Positions 16,399 to 24,866 of a stretch of 64,000 nt of DNA are shown here, piece by piece. A program made the position numbers and the translations under genes. The first letter of the stretch is position 1, and the number at the start of each line of letters is the position of its first letter. Below the pieces are notes generated by a model. The model ran no database searches and was not told the origin of the DNA. It worked only from the letters and a program-made list of their open reading frames with translations. This stretch comes from VAXT01 sp963728535 (GTDB lineage Bacteria; Actinomycetota; Thermoleophilia; Gaiellales; Gaiellaceae). Where the stretch lies: NCBI GenBank assembly GCA_963728535.1, contig CAVSKK010000001.1, positions 496,001-560,000 on the forward strand. Direction: 5' to 3'.

Positions 16399-16815
16399 AT
16401 GCTTGACAACGTCTTGACCCAAGGCAACGCCGCGATCGTTCGCCGGGCTTACGAGGCGGTTGACGCCCGTGACGTCGACGAGTTGAAGGCCATGACGACG
16501 CCGGACCTCGTCCTGCGAGCGTCGCCGGCGATCGACGGCAAGGTCCATCACGGGCCGGAGGGGATCGGAGAGATCTTCCAGGCGATCCATGACCGCTGGC
16601 GAGAGTTCCATTTCGATCCGCTCGAGTTCTACGAAGCCGGGAACCGCGTGCTCGTCCTCGGCACGATGCTCACGAAGGGCAAGGAGGAGGACGGCTTCGC
16701 CTCCACCGCCGGCCAGGTCTGGACGCTCGAAGACGGCAAGGTCGTCGCGGTCGAGGCATACCTCGACTCCGAGTCGGCGATCCGCGCCGCAGGCCTTACC
16801 CGCTTGCTGACCTAG
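16399..16815 (+). CDS. SnoaL-like / NTF2-fold protein
   Basis: 138 residues with the cone-shaped alpha+beta barrel pattern of the SnoaL-like group: IVRRAYEAVDARDVDELKAM, then PDLVLRASPAIDGKVHHGPEGIGEIFQAIHDRW, and AGQVWTLEDGKVVAVEAYLD at the end. Members include polyketide cyclases, limonene-epoxide-hydrolase-like enzymes and many proteins without known function. No substrate can be named. Start at ATG 16399, without an obvious Shine-Dalgarno sequence. It stands alone. Confidence 0.8.
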   Translation: MLDNVLTQGNAAIVRRAYEAVDARDVDELKAMTTPDLVLRASPAIDGKVHHGPEGIGEIFQAIHDRWREFHFDPLEFYEAGNRVLVLGTMLTKGKEEDGFASTAGQVWTLEDGKVVAVEAYLDSESAIRAAGLTRLLT

Positions 16816-16819
16816 CTCG

Positions 16820-17392
16820 TCACAGAAGCGTGCCGTCCAGCGCTCCCTCGAGCTTCAGCAGGAGCTCCTTGCGCTCGAGGCCGCCGGCGTAGCCGGTGAG
16901 CGAGCCGTTCGCCCCGACGACCCGGTGGCAGGGGAGGACGATCGGGATCGGGTTCCGGTTCATGACCGTGCCGACGGCACGGGCAGCCTGGGGGCGGCCG
17001 GCGGCGCGCGCGAGTGCGCCGTACGTCGTCGTCTCGCCGTGCGGGACGCGGGCGAGCCGCTTCAGGATCTCGCGGCTGAACGGCGCGGACTGCCGGAGGT
17101 CGACGGGCAGCTCGAACCGCGTGCGCTCGCCCTCGAAGTACTCGTCGAGCTGCCGGCGGACCGGGTCGATTGGCTTGGATGCCCTCAGGACGCGAACGCC
17201 GAACGTCTCGGCCAGCCAGTCCGCCTCGCGGTCCGGCTGCGGGTCGAACGAGATCCGGCAGAGACCTCGGTCGGTCGTTGCGACGAGCAGCGTCCCGACG
17301 GGCGAGTCGGTGAGGTCGTACGCGACGTCGAGCAGGCCGGCCGCGGCCGCTGCCTCGCGGAAGCTTCTGTCGAGAGTGGGGGAGACGGTCAT
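16820..17392 (-). CDS. ogt: Methylated-DNA-protein-cysteine S-methyltransferase (Ogt type)
   Basis: 190 residues. The active-site motif is IVLPCHRVVG with nucleophile Cys155, followed by SLTGYAGGLERKELLLKLEG. The HTH that flips the base out is seen in VPHGETTTYGALARAAGRP and the Arg finger region in ARAVGTVMNRNP. It removes alkyl groups from O6-alkylguanine in a suicide reaction. Its ATG overlaps the stop of the ECF sigma gene (ATGA), so the two are co-transcribed. The extra N-terminal region is the usual Ogt/Ada RNase H-like domain. Confidence 0.95.
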   Translation of the reverse strand: MTVSPTLDRSFREAAAAAGLLDVAYDLTDSPVGTLLVATTDRGLCRISFDPQPDREADWLAETFGVRVLRASKPIDPVRRQLDEYFEGERTRFELPVDLRQSAPFSREILKRLARVPHGETTTYGALARAAGRPQAARAVGTVMNRNPIPIVLPCHRVVGANGSLTGYAGGLERKELLLKLEGALDGTLL

Positions 17393-17847
17393 TGCATCCT
17401 CCTTCGTAACCTGCGGACTCCGGATGAAGTCGCCTGGCGGGCCGCGTCCTCGCTCGAGCCGAGCGCGGCGCCGATGGCGGCGTAGGAAAGGTCGTAGCCG
17501 TAGCGGAGCACGACGGCCGCTCGTTCCTTGCGCGGCAGGTCGTCTGCGAGCTCACCGAGCTCGGCGTAAGCGGGGCGCGAATCGGTGGCGGGCTCCGGCG
17601 TCGGCGGAGAGGCCTCACGGCGACGGAGCTGGTCGACCGCGACGCGCCGCGCGATCGTCAGCACCCACGCGCGCAGGTTGTCGGCATTGCGGAGCCGCCC
17701 GTACGCACGAAGTGCACGCAGGAACGTCTCCTGGTAGGCATCCTCCGCCCGTTCACGACCGAGCGTTCGGCGCAGCTCACCGAGCACCGCGTCGCGATGC
17801 TCCACGTAGAACGACTCGAACGGGGGAACGTGCACGAGAGCCATCAT
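17389..17847 (-). CDS. ECF-type RNA polymerase sigma factor
   Basis: 152 residues from the first of two adjacent ATGs (17847/17844), preceded by AGAGAAG. Region 2 is visible as AEDAYQETFLRALRAYGRL plus NLRAWVLTIARRVAVDQLRRR. Region 4 is ADDLPRKERAAVVLRYGYDL followed by YAAIGAALGSSEDAARQ. There is no anti-sigma gene beside it. Coupling to ogt suggests, but does not show, a role in alkylation response. It is divergent from the pfkB-type gene, with 28 bases between the starts. Confidence 0.9.
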   Translation of the reverse strand: MMALVHVPPFESFYVEHRDAVLGELRRTLGRERAEDAYQETFLRALRAYGRLRNADNLRAWVLTIARRVAVDQLRRREASPPTPEPATDSRPAYAELGELADDLPRKERAAVVLRYGYDLSYAAIGAALGSSEDAARQATSSGVRRLRRRMQ

Positions 17848-17875
17848 CTTCTCTAACGCAGATCGGAGGTGAAAT

Positions 17876-18694
17876 GTGAGAACCGCGGTCGTCGGCCATG
17901 TCGAGTGGGTTCGCTTTGCGACCGTCGAGCGTCTTCCCGAGCCGGGCGAGATCATGACCGCCTCGGCGACCTGGGAGGAGCCGGCCGGCGGCGGGGCGGT
18001 CGCGGCGGGGCAGCTTCGCAACCTGGCGGGAGAGGTGGACTTCTTCGTCGCAGTCGGAAACGACGAGCTCGGGCAGAGGACGCCCGGGCGACTCGAGCAG
18101 CTCGGCTTTCGTGTCCACACGGCTATCCGCGACCAACCGCAGCGGCGGGCCTTCACCTTCGTCGACGCGGCCGGCGAGCGGACGATCACGGTCCTGGGCG
18201 AGAAGCTGCATCCGCTCGGCGCGGATCCGCTTCCCTGGGAGGAGCTCGCGAAGATCGACGCGGTCTATTTCACCGCGGGCGACGCGGACGCGCTCCGTGC
18301 CGCGCGCCGGGCACGTGTCCTCGTGGCCACGGCGCGGGAGCTGCCGACGCTGGTCGGGGCGCAGGTCCAGCTCGATGCTCTAGTCCTGAGCGCGCGTGAC
18401 CCCGCCGAGGCCTACGAGCCCGGACAGCTCGATCCTCCGCCGAGCCTGGTCGTCTCGACTATGGGTCGGGAAGGCGGAACGTACGTCGCCGGCGGGCGCT
18501 CCGGCTCCTACGCGGCTGCTGAAATGCCCGGCCCGGTCGTGAACGCGTACGGCGCGGGCGACGCGTTCGCGGCAGGCCTCACCTTCGCGCTCGCGCGCGG
18601 GGACGAGACCGAGCAAGCGCTCGCCTTCGCTGCGACCTGTGGAGCCGCGGCGATGACCGGCCGCGGCGCATACGACGGGCAACTCTCCCGGTAG
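17876..18694 (+). CDS. PfkB/ribokinase-family sugar or nucleoside kinase
   Basis: 272 residues, GTG start with GGAGGT 5 bases upstream. The N-terminal substrate-binding part contains EEPAGGGAVAAGQLRNLAGEV. The C-terminal PfkB signature VVNAYGAGDAFAAGLTFAL includes the catalytic Asp and anion hole. The family phosphorylates sugars, nucleosides or sugar phosphates with ATP. The substrate is not predictable here. It lies just before the dcw cluster but is separated from it by the mraZ operator. Confidence 0.88.
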   Translation: MRTAVVGHVEWVRFATVERLPEPGEIMTASATWEEPAGGGAVAAGQLRNLAGEVDFFVAVGNDELGQRTPGRLEQLGFRVHTAIRDQPQRRAFTFVDAAGERTITVLGEKLHPLGADPLPWEELAKIDAVYFTAGDADALRAARRARVLVATARELPTLVGAQVQLDALVLSARDPAEAYEPGQLDPPPSLVVSTMGREGGTYVAGGRSGSYAAAEMPGPVVNAYGAGDAFAAGLTFALARGDETEQALAFAATCGAAAMTGRGAYDGQLSR

Positions 18695-18713
18695 AGGCTT
18701 CACCGGGCCCCAA

Positions 18714-18768
18714 GTGGGCGAAAAGAGTTGCGGTGTGGGGGAATGTGGTTTAAAGTGGGCCAACGTGG
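18714..18768 (+). promoter_or_regulatory. MraZ operator: tandem GTGG repeats with 10-bp period
   Basis: GTGG occurs at 18735, 18745, 18755 and 18765, spaced exactly 10 bp, with a further GTGG at 18714 (21 bp before the first). Direct GTGG-type repeats at one helical turn upstream of mraZ are the known binding site of the MraZ repressor. A weak promoter overlaps them: TTGCGG (18728-18733), 17 bases, then TAAAGT (18751-18756). Confidence 0.85.
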
Positions 18769-18789
18769 AATACCCGCACGGCCCCGCAC

Positions 18790-19224
18790 ATGCTTCTAGG
18801 CGAACACGAGCACTCAATTGACGACAAGAACCGGATCACCCTTCCGGCGAAGTTCCGTGCGGTCTTTGCGGCCGGCGTCGTGCTCACTCGCGGGATGGAC
18901 GGTTGCCTCTACGCCTATCGCAGCGAGGATTGGGACCATCTCGTCGAGTCGCGCCTGGCAGAGCTCGACCCGCTCAGCAAAGAGGGCCGCCGCATGCAGC
19001 GGTTCTTCTTCTCCGGCGCGACCGAGGCCGAGCTCGACAAGCAGGGCCGCGTCATGATCCCGGCCGCGCTCATCCAGCACGGAGGGCTCGGCCGGAACGT
19101 CGTCATCGCCGGGATGAGGGATCACCTCGAGATCTGGGACAGCGCCACCTGGCGCAAGGAAATGAAAGAGGTGGAAGGGAGCGCAGAAGATGTTGCCGAA
19201 CGCCTTGCAACCAAACGAGACTGA
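18790..19224 (+). CDS. mraZ: Transcriptional regulator MraZ
   Basis: 144 residues with two AbrB-like SpoVT/MraZ repeats: GEHEHSIDDKNRITLPAKFR near the N-terminus and ATEAELDKQGRVMIPAALIQ near residue 77. Each has the conserved D-x-x-x-R signature. MraZ forms ring oligomers that bind the tandem GTGG repeats and control the division/cell-wall cluster. Its 3' end overlaps rsmH by 35 bases. Confidence 0.97.
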   Translation: MLLGEHEHSIDDKNRITLPAKFRAVFAAGVVLTRGMDGCLYAYRSEDWDHLVESRLAELDPLSKEGRRMQRFFFSGATEAELDKQGRVMIPAALIQHGGLGRNVVIAGMRDHLEIWDSATWRKEMKEVEGSAEDVAERLATKRD

Positions 19225-20146
19225 TCACGTTCCTGTCCTCGCCGAGGAGGTGCGAGAGCTCCTCGCGGTCGAGCCCGGGCACACGCTCGTCGACGCCACC
19301 TTCGGCTCCGGCGGCCACGCGGCCGTCCTGGCTGCCGACCTCAAGGGCGAAGGCCGCTTCATCGCGATCGACCGCGACCCGACCGTGCGGCCGTACTTCG
19401 AGGGCTTCCGGCGCCACGCGGGCGTCCAGTCGCGCTTCCTGCGCGGCGAGGCATCCGTTGTGCTCGACCAGCTGGCCGAGAACGGCGTTCATGCCGACGA
19501 GATCCTGCTCGACCTCGGGATCTCGAGCATGCAGATCGACCGGCCCGAGCGCGGCTTCTCGTACGCCGTCGACGCGCCGCTCGACATGCGCATGGACCCG
19601 ACCGCGGACCTCTCCGCGGCCGAGCTCGTCAACGAGGCGACCGAGCGCGAGCTCGTCACGATCTTCCGGCGGTACGGCGAGGAGCGCTACGCGAAGCAGA
19701 TCGCACGCGCAATTGCGCACCGTCGCACCAAGGAGCCGATCGAACGGACCGGCGACCTCGTCGAGATCATCCGCGCAGCGATTCCCGCTCCGGCACGGTT
19801 CGGCGAGGGACACCCGGCCAAGCGCGTCTTTCAGGCACTCCGCATCGCAGTCAACGACGAGCTCGGCGAGCTCGAGGAAGCACTGCCCGCCGCCTTCGAG
19901 ATGCTGCGGCCCGGCGGCCGCCTGGCGGTGATCGCGTTCCACTCGCTCGAGGACCGGATCGTGAAACGGTTCTTCCAGAAGCTCGAGCGCGGCTGCATCT
20001 GCCCGCCTGACTTCCCGATCTGTGTCTGCGGCAAGGAGCCCGAGCTCCGGCGGCTGAACAGGAGGGCGATCCGGCCGAGCCCGCACGAGCTGGCCCACAA
20101 CCCGCGCGCCGCCTCCGCCAGGCTGCGCGCCGTGCAGAAGGTCTAG
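19190..20146 (+). CDS. rsmH: 16S rRNA (cytosine-1402-N4)-methyltransferase RsmH
   Basis: 318 residues. The SAM-binding motif VDATFGSGGHAAVLAADL, the segment DEILLDLGISSMQID followed by RGFSY, and the family-specific FHSLEDRIVKRFF are all present. The C-terminal insertion has four Cys (CICPPDFPICVCG). It methylates N4 of C1402 in the 16S P-site. Its start lies inside mraZ, and ftsL begins 3 bases after its stop. Confidence 0.97.
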   Translation: MLPNALQPNETDHVPVLAEEVRELLAVEPGHTLVDATFGSGGHAAVLAADLKGEGRFIAIDRDPTVRPYFEGFRRHAGVQSRFLRGEASVVLDQLAENGVHADEILLDLGISSMQIDRPERGFSYAVDAPLDMRMDPTADLSAAELVNEATERELVTIFRRYGEERYAKQIARAIAHRRTKEPIERTGDLVEIIRAAIPAPARFGEGHPAKRVFQALRIAVNDELGELEEALPAAFEMLRPGGRLAVIAFHSLEDRIVKRFFQKLERGCICPPDFPICVCGKEPELRRLNRRAIRPSPHELAHNPRAASARLRAVQKV

Positions 20147-20149
20147 CTC

Positions 20150-20503
20150 GTGGGCCGCGCGGCCGCCGCCAGAGCTCATCCCGAGCCCGCCCGCACGCGT
20201 GCGCGGCCGAAGCCGCGCAGCGTGCAGAAGACCGCGCCGCGCCGCCGCGTCGCGGGCGGGGTCGTCTGGATCGGCGCAATCGCGCTGCTGCTCGCCGGGG
20301 TGGTCGCGCTCAACGTCGCCGTCCTGCGGCTGAACGTCCGACTCGAAGAGCTCGGCCAGGAGCGTTCGCAGATCCGCGCAGACAACGCGCAGCTCAGCTC
20401 TGAGATCGCGGCCAAGGCGGCTTCCGGACGAATTGCGGCCGTGGCGAGCAACCGCCTCGGCCTCGAGCCCACAACCGCCACCTATCTCGACCTCCGCAAA
20501 TGA
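20150..20503 (+). CDS. ftsL: FtsL-like septum protein
   Basis: 117 residues: an Arg/Pro-rich cytoplasmic tail (1-35), one membrane helix (VVWIGAIALLLAGVVALNVAVL), then a leucine-zipper-like periplasmic stretch (LNVRLEELGQERSQIRADNAQLSSEI). Sequence identity in this family is low, so the call rests on topology, size and position between rsmH and ftsI. FtsL bridges FtsQ/DivIC and the FtsWI synthase at the septum. Stop overlaps ftsI by 4 bases. Confidence 0.85.
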   Translation: MGRAAAARAHPEPARTRARPKPRSVQKTAPRRRVAGGVVWIGAIALLLAGVVALNVAVLRLNVRLEELGQERSQIRADNAQLSSEIAAKAASGRIAAVASNRLGLEPTTATYLDLRK

Positions 20504-22179
20504 AGCTCGCGAACAGGCGGATCCGTCTGGTTCTCGCCGTCTTCGCGTTCGCTTTCGCGGCCATGTTCCTGCGCGCCGCCTGGCTCCAGGGAGTGCAGGC
20601 CGGCAGCTATGAACGCCAGGCAGCGGGGCAGCACCGCGCGACGATCGTCGATCCCGCTGGGCGGGGCGCGATCTTCGACCGCACGGGCGTTCAGCTTGCG
20701 ATCGGACGCCAGACGACCACGGTCTACGCAAACCCGCGCCAGATTCGCGACCCGAAAGCGACCGCGGCGCTCGTTGCTCACGCCCTCAAGCTCAATCAGC
20801 AAGAGGTCGAGCTCCAGCTCTCCGACCGGTCGCGCGGCTTCGTGTACATCGCCCGGAAAGCCGAGCCGGAGCGCGTCAAGATCATCAAGGACGCCGGCAT
20901 CCTCGGCCTCGGCTTCGTCAACGAGGAGCAACGGTTCTATCCCCTGAATCACGTCGCGGCCCAGGTCGTCGGCTACGCGGGCACGGACAACCACGGGCTC
21001 GCGGGGCTAGAGCTCGGGCTCGAAGACAAGCTCTCCGGCAAGCCGGGAAGCGAGACGGTGATTCGCGACCCCTCGGGGCATGCGATCAACGTCCTCAACT
21101 CGACGGCGGCGCAAGAGGGCCAGAACGTGACGCTCACGATCGACCACACGATCCAAGCCCAGGCAGAGAGCGTTCTCCGCAGGACGATCGACCAGTGGCA
21201 CGCACAGTCGGCCTCGGCGGTCGTGCTCGATCCGCACACCGGCGCCGTGCTGGCGATGGCCGTCGAGCGCGGCTACGACGCAAACCGCTTCCCGATCGTG
21301 CCCAAGGACCGGCAGCGCAACCGGAGCGTGACCGACACGTACGAGCCGGGCTCGACGTTCAAGATCGTGACGGTCAGCGCCGTCCTCGCCGAGGGGCTCG
21401 CCACACCGCAGACGGCGTTCACGCTCCCGTACGAGATCCACATCGCAGATCGCGTGATCAGGGACGCGCACCCGCGCGGGACCGAGCGGCTGACGGTCGA
21501 CCAGATCCTTTCCTACTCGTCGAACGTGGGCACGATCACGCTGGCCGAGAAGCTCGGTTCCGAGAGGCTCTCGGAATGGATCAGCCGCTTCGGGTTCGGC
21601 CACAAGACCGGCATCGACTTCCCGGGCGAGACGAGAGGGATCGTCCCTCCGCTCGAGCGCTGGTCGGGCTCGACGATCGGAACGCTCCCGATCGGACACG
21701 GGATCGCCATCACTCCGGTGCAGATGGCCGCGGCGTATGGGACGGTCGCCAACGACGGTGTCTGGCTTCAGCCGCACCTCGTCGATCGCATCGGCTCGAA
21801 GGGGAAGCCCCCGGTCGTCTCCCGCCGGATCCTCACACGCCGCGTCGCGCGCCAGGTGCGCAAGATGATGGAGGACGTCGTCATCGAGGGCACGGGCCAG
21901 GAGGCGCAGCTCCCGGGCTACACGGTCGCAGGCAAGACCGGGACTGCCGCCAAGCCCGACCCGAGCGGCGGCTACTCGACGTCCAAGTACGTCGCCTCGT
22001 TCGTCGGCATGGTGCCGGCGACGAATCCGCGCCTCGTCATCCTCGTCACGATCGACGAGCCGAGCGCGGCGATCTGGGGCGGCGTCGTTGCGGCTCCGGC
22101 CTTCCAGCAGATCGCAGGCTTTGACCTGCAATACCTAGAAATTCCACCCGACGCCCCACAAACGCTGGTCGACCAGTAG
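20500..22179 (+). CDS. ftsI: Septal penicillin-binding protein (transpeptidase) FtsI
   Basis: 559 residues: an N-terminal membrane anchor (VLAVFAFAFAAMFLRAAWLQG), the class B PBP dimerisation domain (GRGAIFDRTGVQLA) and a transpeptidase domain. The three active-site motifs are SxxK in YEPGSTFKIVTVSA, SxN in LSYSSNVGTI, and KTGT in VAGKTGTAAK. There are no PASTA repeats. It crosslinks septal peptidoglycan together with FtsW encoded downstream. Confidence 0.96.
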   Translation: MKLANRRIRLVLAVFAFAFAAMFLRAAWLQGVQAGSYERQAAGQHRATIVDPAGRGAIFDRTGVQLAIGRQTTTVYANPRQIRDPKATAALVAHALKLNQQEVELQLSDRSRGFVYIARKAEPERVKIIKDAGILGLGFVNEEQRFYPLNHVAAQVVGYAGTDNHGLAGLELGLEDKLSGKPGSETVIRDPSGHAINVLNSTAAQEGQNVTLTIDHTIQAQAESVLRRTIDQWHAQSASAVVLDPHTGAVLAMAVERGYDANRFPIVPKDRQRNRSVTDTYEPGSTFKIVTVSAVLAEGLATPQTAFTLPYEIHIADRVIRDAHPRGTERLTVDQILSYSSNVGTITLAEKLGSERLSEWISRFGFGHKTGIDFPGETRGIVPPLERWSGSTIGTLPIGHGIAITPVQMAAAYGTVANDGVWLQPHLVDRIGSKGKPPVVSRRILTRRVARQVRKMMEDVVIEGTGQEAQLPGYTVAGKTGTAAKPDPSGGYSTSKYVASFVGMVPATNPRLVILVTIDEPSAAIWGGVVAAPAFQQIAGFDLQYLEIPPDAPQTLVDQ

Positions 22180-22213
22180 CAGCAGCACTCGTTGGTACCC
22201 TCGCGGGCGCCCC

Positions 22214-23609
22214 GTGCAGCTTGCACGCATCGTAGAAACCCTTTCCCCGAGCCAGGTCGTCGGGGACACGCAGGTCGAGATCGCCGATCTCGCCTATGAC
22301 ACGCGCGCAGTCGAGCCGGGTGCGCTCTTCTTCTGCGTACGGGGATCGCGCTTCGACGGGCACGACCTGGCCGAGCGCGCGATCGAGGCGGGCGCGGCGG
22401 CCCTCGTCGTCGAGCGCCCGGTCGCTTCGCGCGTGCCGCAGCTCGTGGTTGCAGAGGCGAGAGAAGCGATGGCCGCGACGGCTGCCGAGTTCTTCGGGCA
22501 CCCGACGGAGGAGCTGCAGATCGCGGGCGTCACCGGGACGAACGGGAAGACGACGACCGCGTTCCTGCTGTACTCGATCCTCGAGCAGGCGGGCCGAAAG
22601 CCGGGCCTCATCGGCACGATCGAGTCCCGGGTCGGCGGCGAGCGGCGTCCGGCAGTCCGCACGACGCCGGAGGCGATCGATCTCCAGCGCGCCTTCCGAG
22701 AGATGCTCGACGCGGGAGACCGGAGCTGCGCGCTCGAGGCGACCTCCCACGGTTCCGCGCTCCGGCGCCTCGACGGCATCCGCTTCGCGTCGCTCGCATT
22801 CACGAACCTGACCCAGGATCACCTCGACCTGCACGGCACGATGGACGCCTATTTCGAGGCGAAGCGGCGACTCTTCCTCGAGACGCGGCCGCCGGCTGCG
22901 ATCAACGTCGGCGATCCGTGGGGCCGCCGCCTGGCCGAGGACCGTCCCGATGCGCTCACGTACGGCTTCGCGGACGATGCGGCAATTCGCCCTGATGCGC
23001 TGGACGGAATCGACCTGAAGCTCAAGGGCCGTTTCAACGTCGAGAACGCACTCGCCGCCATGGCGAGCGCCCAGCTCATCGGCATCGAGGACAAGGTGAT
23101 CGCGCGCGGGCTCGAGGCGCTCGACGGAGTCCCCGGCCGTTTCGAGACGGTCGACGAGGGGCAGCCCTTCACCGTCGTCGTCGACTACGCCCACACGCCC
23201 GACTCGCTGGAGAACGTCCTCGCGACCGCGCGCGACCTGGCCGCCGGGCGCGTCATCTGCGTCTTCGGCTGCGGGGGCGACCGCGACCGGGAGAAGCGGC
23301 CGATGATGGGCCGGATCGCAAGCGACCTCGCCGACATCGCGATCGTCACCTCCGACAACCCGCGGAGCGAGGACCCACGCGCGATCATCGACGAGATCGC
23401 GGCCGGGGCGGAAGGCGAGCTCGAGATCGTCCCGGACCGGCGCGAGGCGATCGCCCGCGCGATCGAGGCCGCGGCCGTCCGGCGACGTCGTTCTGATCGC
23501 AGGCAAGGGCCACGAGCAGGGGCAGCAGTTCCTTGATCGAACAGTCCCCTTCGATGACCGCGAAGTCGCCCGCGAAGCCCTGAGGAGACTCGGGGCGGCC
23601 ACGCCGTGA
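22214..23609 (+). CDS. murE: UDP-N-acetylmuramoyl-tripeptide synthetase MurE, with one frameshift
   Basis: The intact ligase architecture is visible: the ATP P-loop GVTGTNGKTTTAFLLYSIL, then AIEATSHGSALRRLDGI-like segments, DYAHTPDSLENVL, and the substrate-binding TSDNPRSEDP. The frame then reads nonsense from about 23477. Skipping one base between 23474 and 23480 restores the canonical end (GDVVLIAGKGHEQGQQ, then FDDREVAREALRRLG), with a stop at 23607-23609 that overlaps murF by 4 bases. The DNPR motif suggests meso-diaminopimelate as added residue. The gene is essential in this pathway, so a sequence error is more likely than loss. GTG start. Confidence 0.9.
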
Positions 23610-24866
23610 TCCCGTTCTCGCTTGAAGAGATCGCCGCGCTCTGTCCCGGCCGGCTCGACGCCGCGCCGTGGGCGGACGAGATCACCGGCGTGCAGATCGA
23701 CTCGCGGCGTATCGAGGAGGGCGACCTCTTCTTCGCCGTCGGCGGTGGCGAGGACTTCTGTCGTCACGCCTTTGCGCGCGGGGCGGCTGCGACGCTCGTG
23801 CCCGAGGACGCGTTCGCTGAGCTGGCCGCTCTCGGAGGCGCTGTGCGGGCACGCAGCTCGGCTCGGGTCGTCGCCATCACCGGCTCGACCGGCAAGACCT
23901 CGACGAAGGACATCCTGACCGCGCTCTGCCGCCCGCACGCGCGCACGGTCGCCGCCGAGGAAGGGCACAACAACGAGATCGGGCTCCCGCTGACGCTGAC
24001 GCGGATCGAGTCCGACACAGAGGTCGTCGTCTGCGAGATGGGCATGCGCGGTCTCGGTCAGATCGCCGAGCTGTGCGCGATCGCGCGCCCCGACGTCGGC
24101 GTGATCACGAGCATCGGCCCGGTGCACCTCGAACTCCTGGGCACCGTCGAGCGGGTTGCGGAAGCGAAGGCGGAGGTCGTCGCCTCGCTGCCCGAAGGTG
24201 GCACGGCGGTCGTGCCGGACGAGCCGCTCCTGGCGCCGTTCCTCGACCGCGACGACATCGAGATCCGCCGGTTTGGGCCGGGCAACGTCGAGGCCTTCGA
24301 GCGGGTCGACGGCGGCAGCCGAGTCGCGTTCGACCTCGACGGCACGAAGCTCGAGCTGGAGTTCCCGTTCGCTGCGCGGCACCAGGCCCAGAACGCGGCC
24401 GCCGCGCTCCTTGCCCTCCAGGCGCTCGGTTTTCCGCTACCCGGAGGGAAGGGTGGAGGTCGAGCTCTCACGCTGGCGCGGCGAGGAGTCGCCGCTGCCC
24501 GGCGGCGGGCTCCTCATCAACGACTCCTACAACGCGAACCCGGCCTCGATGCGAGCGGCACTCGAGCACCTGGCCGAGCACGAGGGCCGCAAGGTGGCGG
24601 TGCTCGGAGAGATGGCCGAGCTGGGGCCGACGGCGCCGGACTACCACCGTGAGGTCGGCGAGCTCGTCCAGACCCTGGGCATCGATGTCGTGCTCGGTGT
24701 CGGCGACCTCGCGCGCGAGTACAGAGGAGAGTTCGCCACTGATGCCGGCGAGGCCGTCCAGAAGGTGAAAGAGCTCGTCCAGCCCGGCGACGTCGTCCTC
24801 GTGAAAGGATCGCGCGCCGTGGGCCTCGAGATCGTGGCGGAAGCGCTGACTGGGGTCCCGGCCTAA
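23606..24866 (+). CDS. murF: UDP-N-acetylmuramoyl-tripeptide--D-Ala-D-Ala ligase MurF, with one frameshift
   Basis: The N-terminal part is normal (VQIDSRRIEEGDLFFAVGGG; P-loop ITGSTGKTSTKDIL; EEGHNNEIGLPLTL; VCEMGMRGLGQI). Around 24440-24450 (CCCGGAGGG) the frame must advance by one base to continue into the C-terminal domain: EGRVEVELSRWRG, GGGLLINDSYNANPASM, VAVLGEMAELG, and finally VVLVKGSRAVGLEIV. Without correction the protein would lose the last third. It adds D-Ala-D-Ala to the Mur tripeptide. Stop overlaps mraY by one base (TAATG). Confidence 0.9.

Noticed and set aside
20150..20503. Truncated or horizontally acquired gene
   Set aside because: FtsL is naturally short and poorly conserved; topology and position fit.
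22046..24382. 778-codon open frame on the minus strand
   Set aside because: Antisense shadow of murE/murF: the high-GC third positions remove stop codons on the complement. The sequence is Arg/Asp/Val-rich with no domain.
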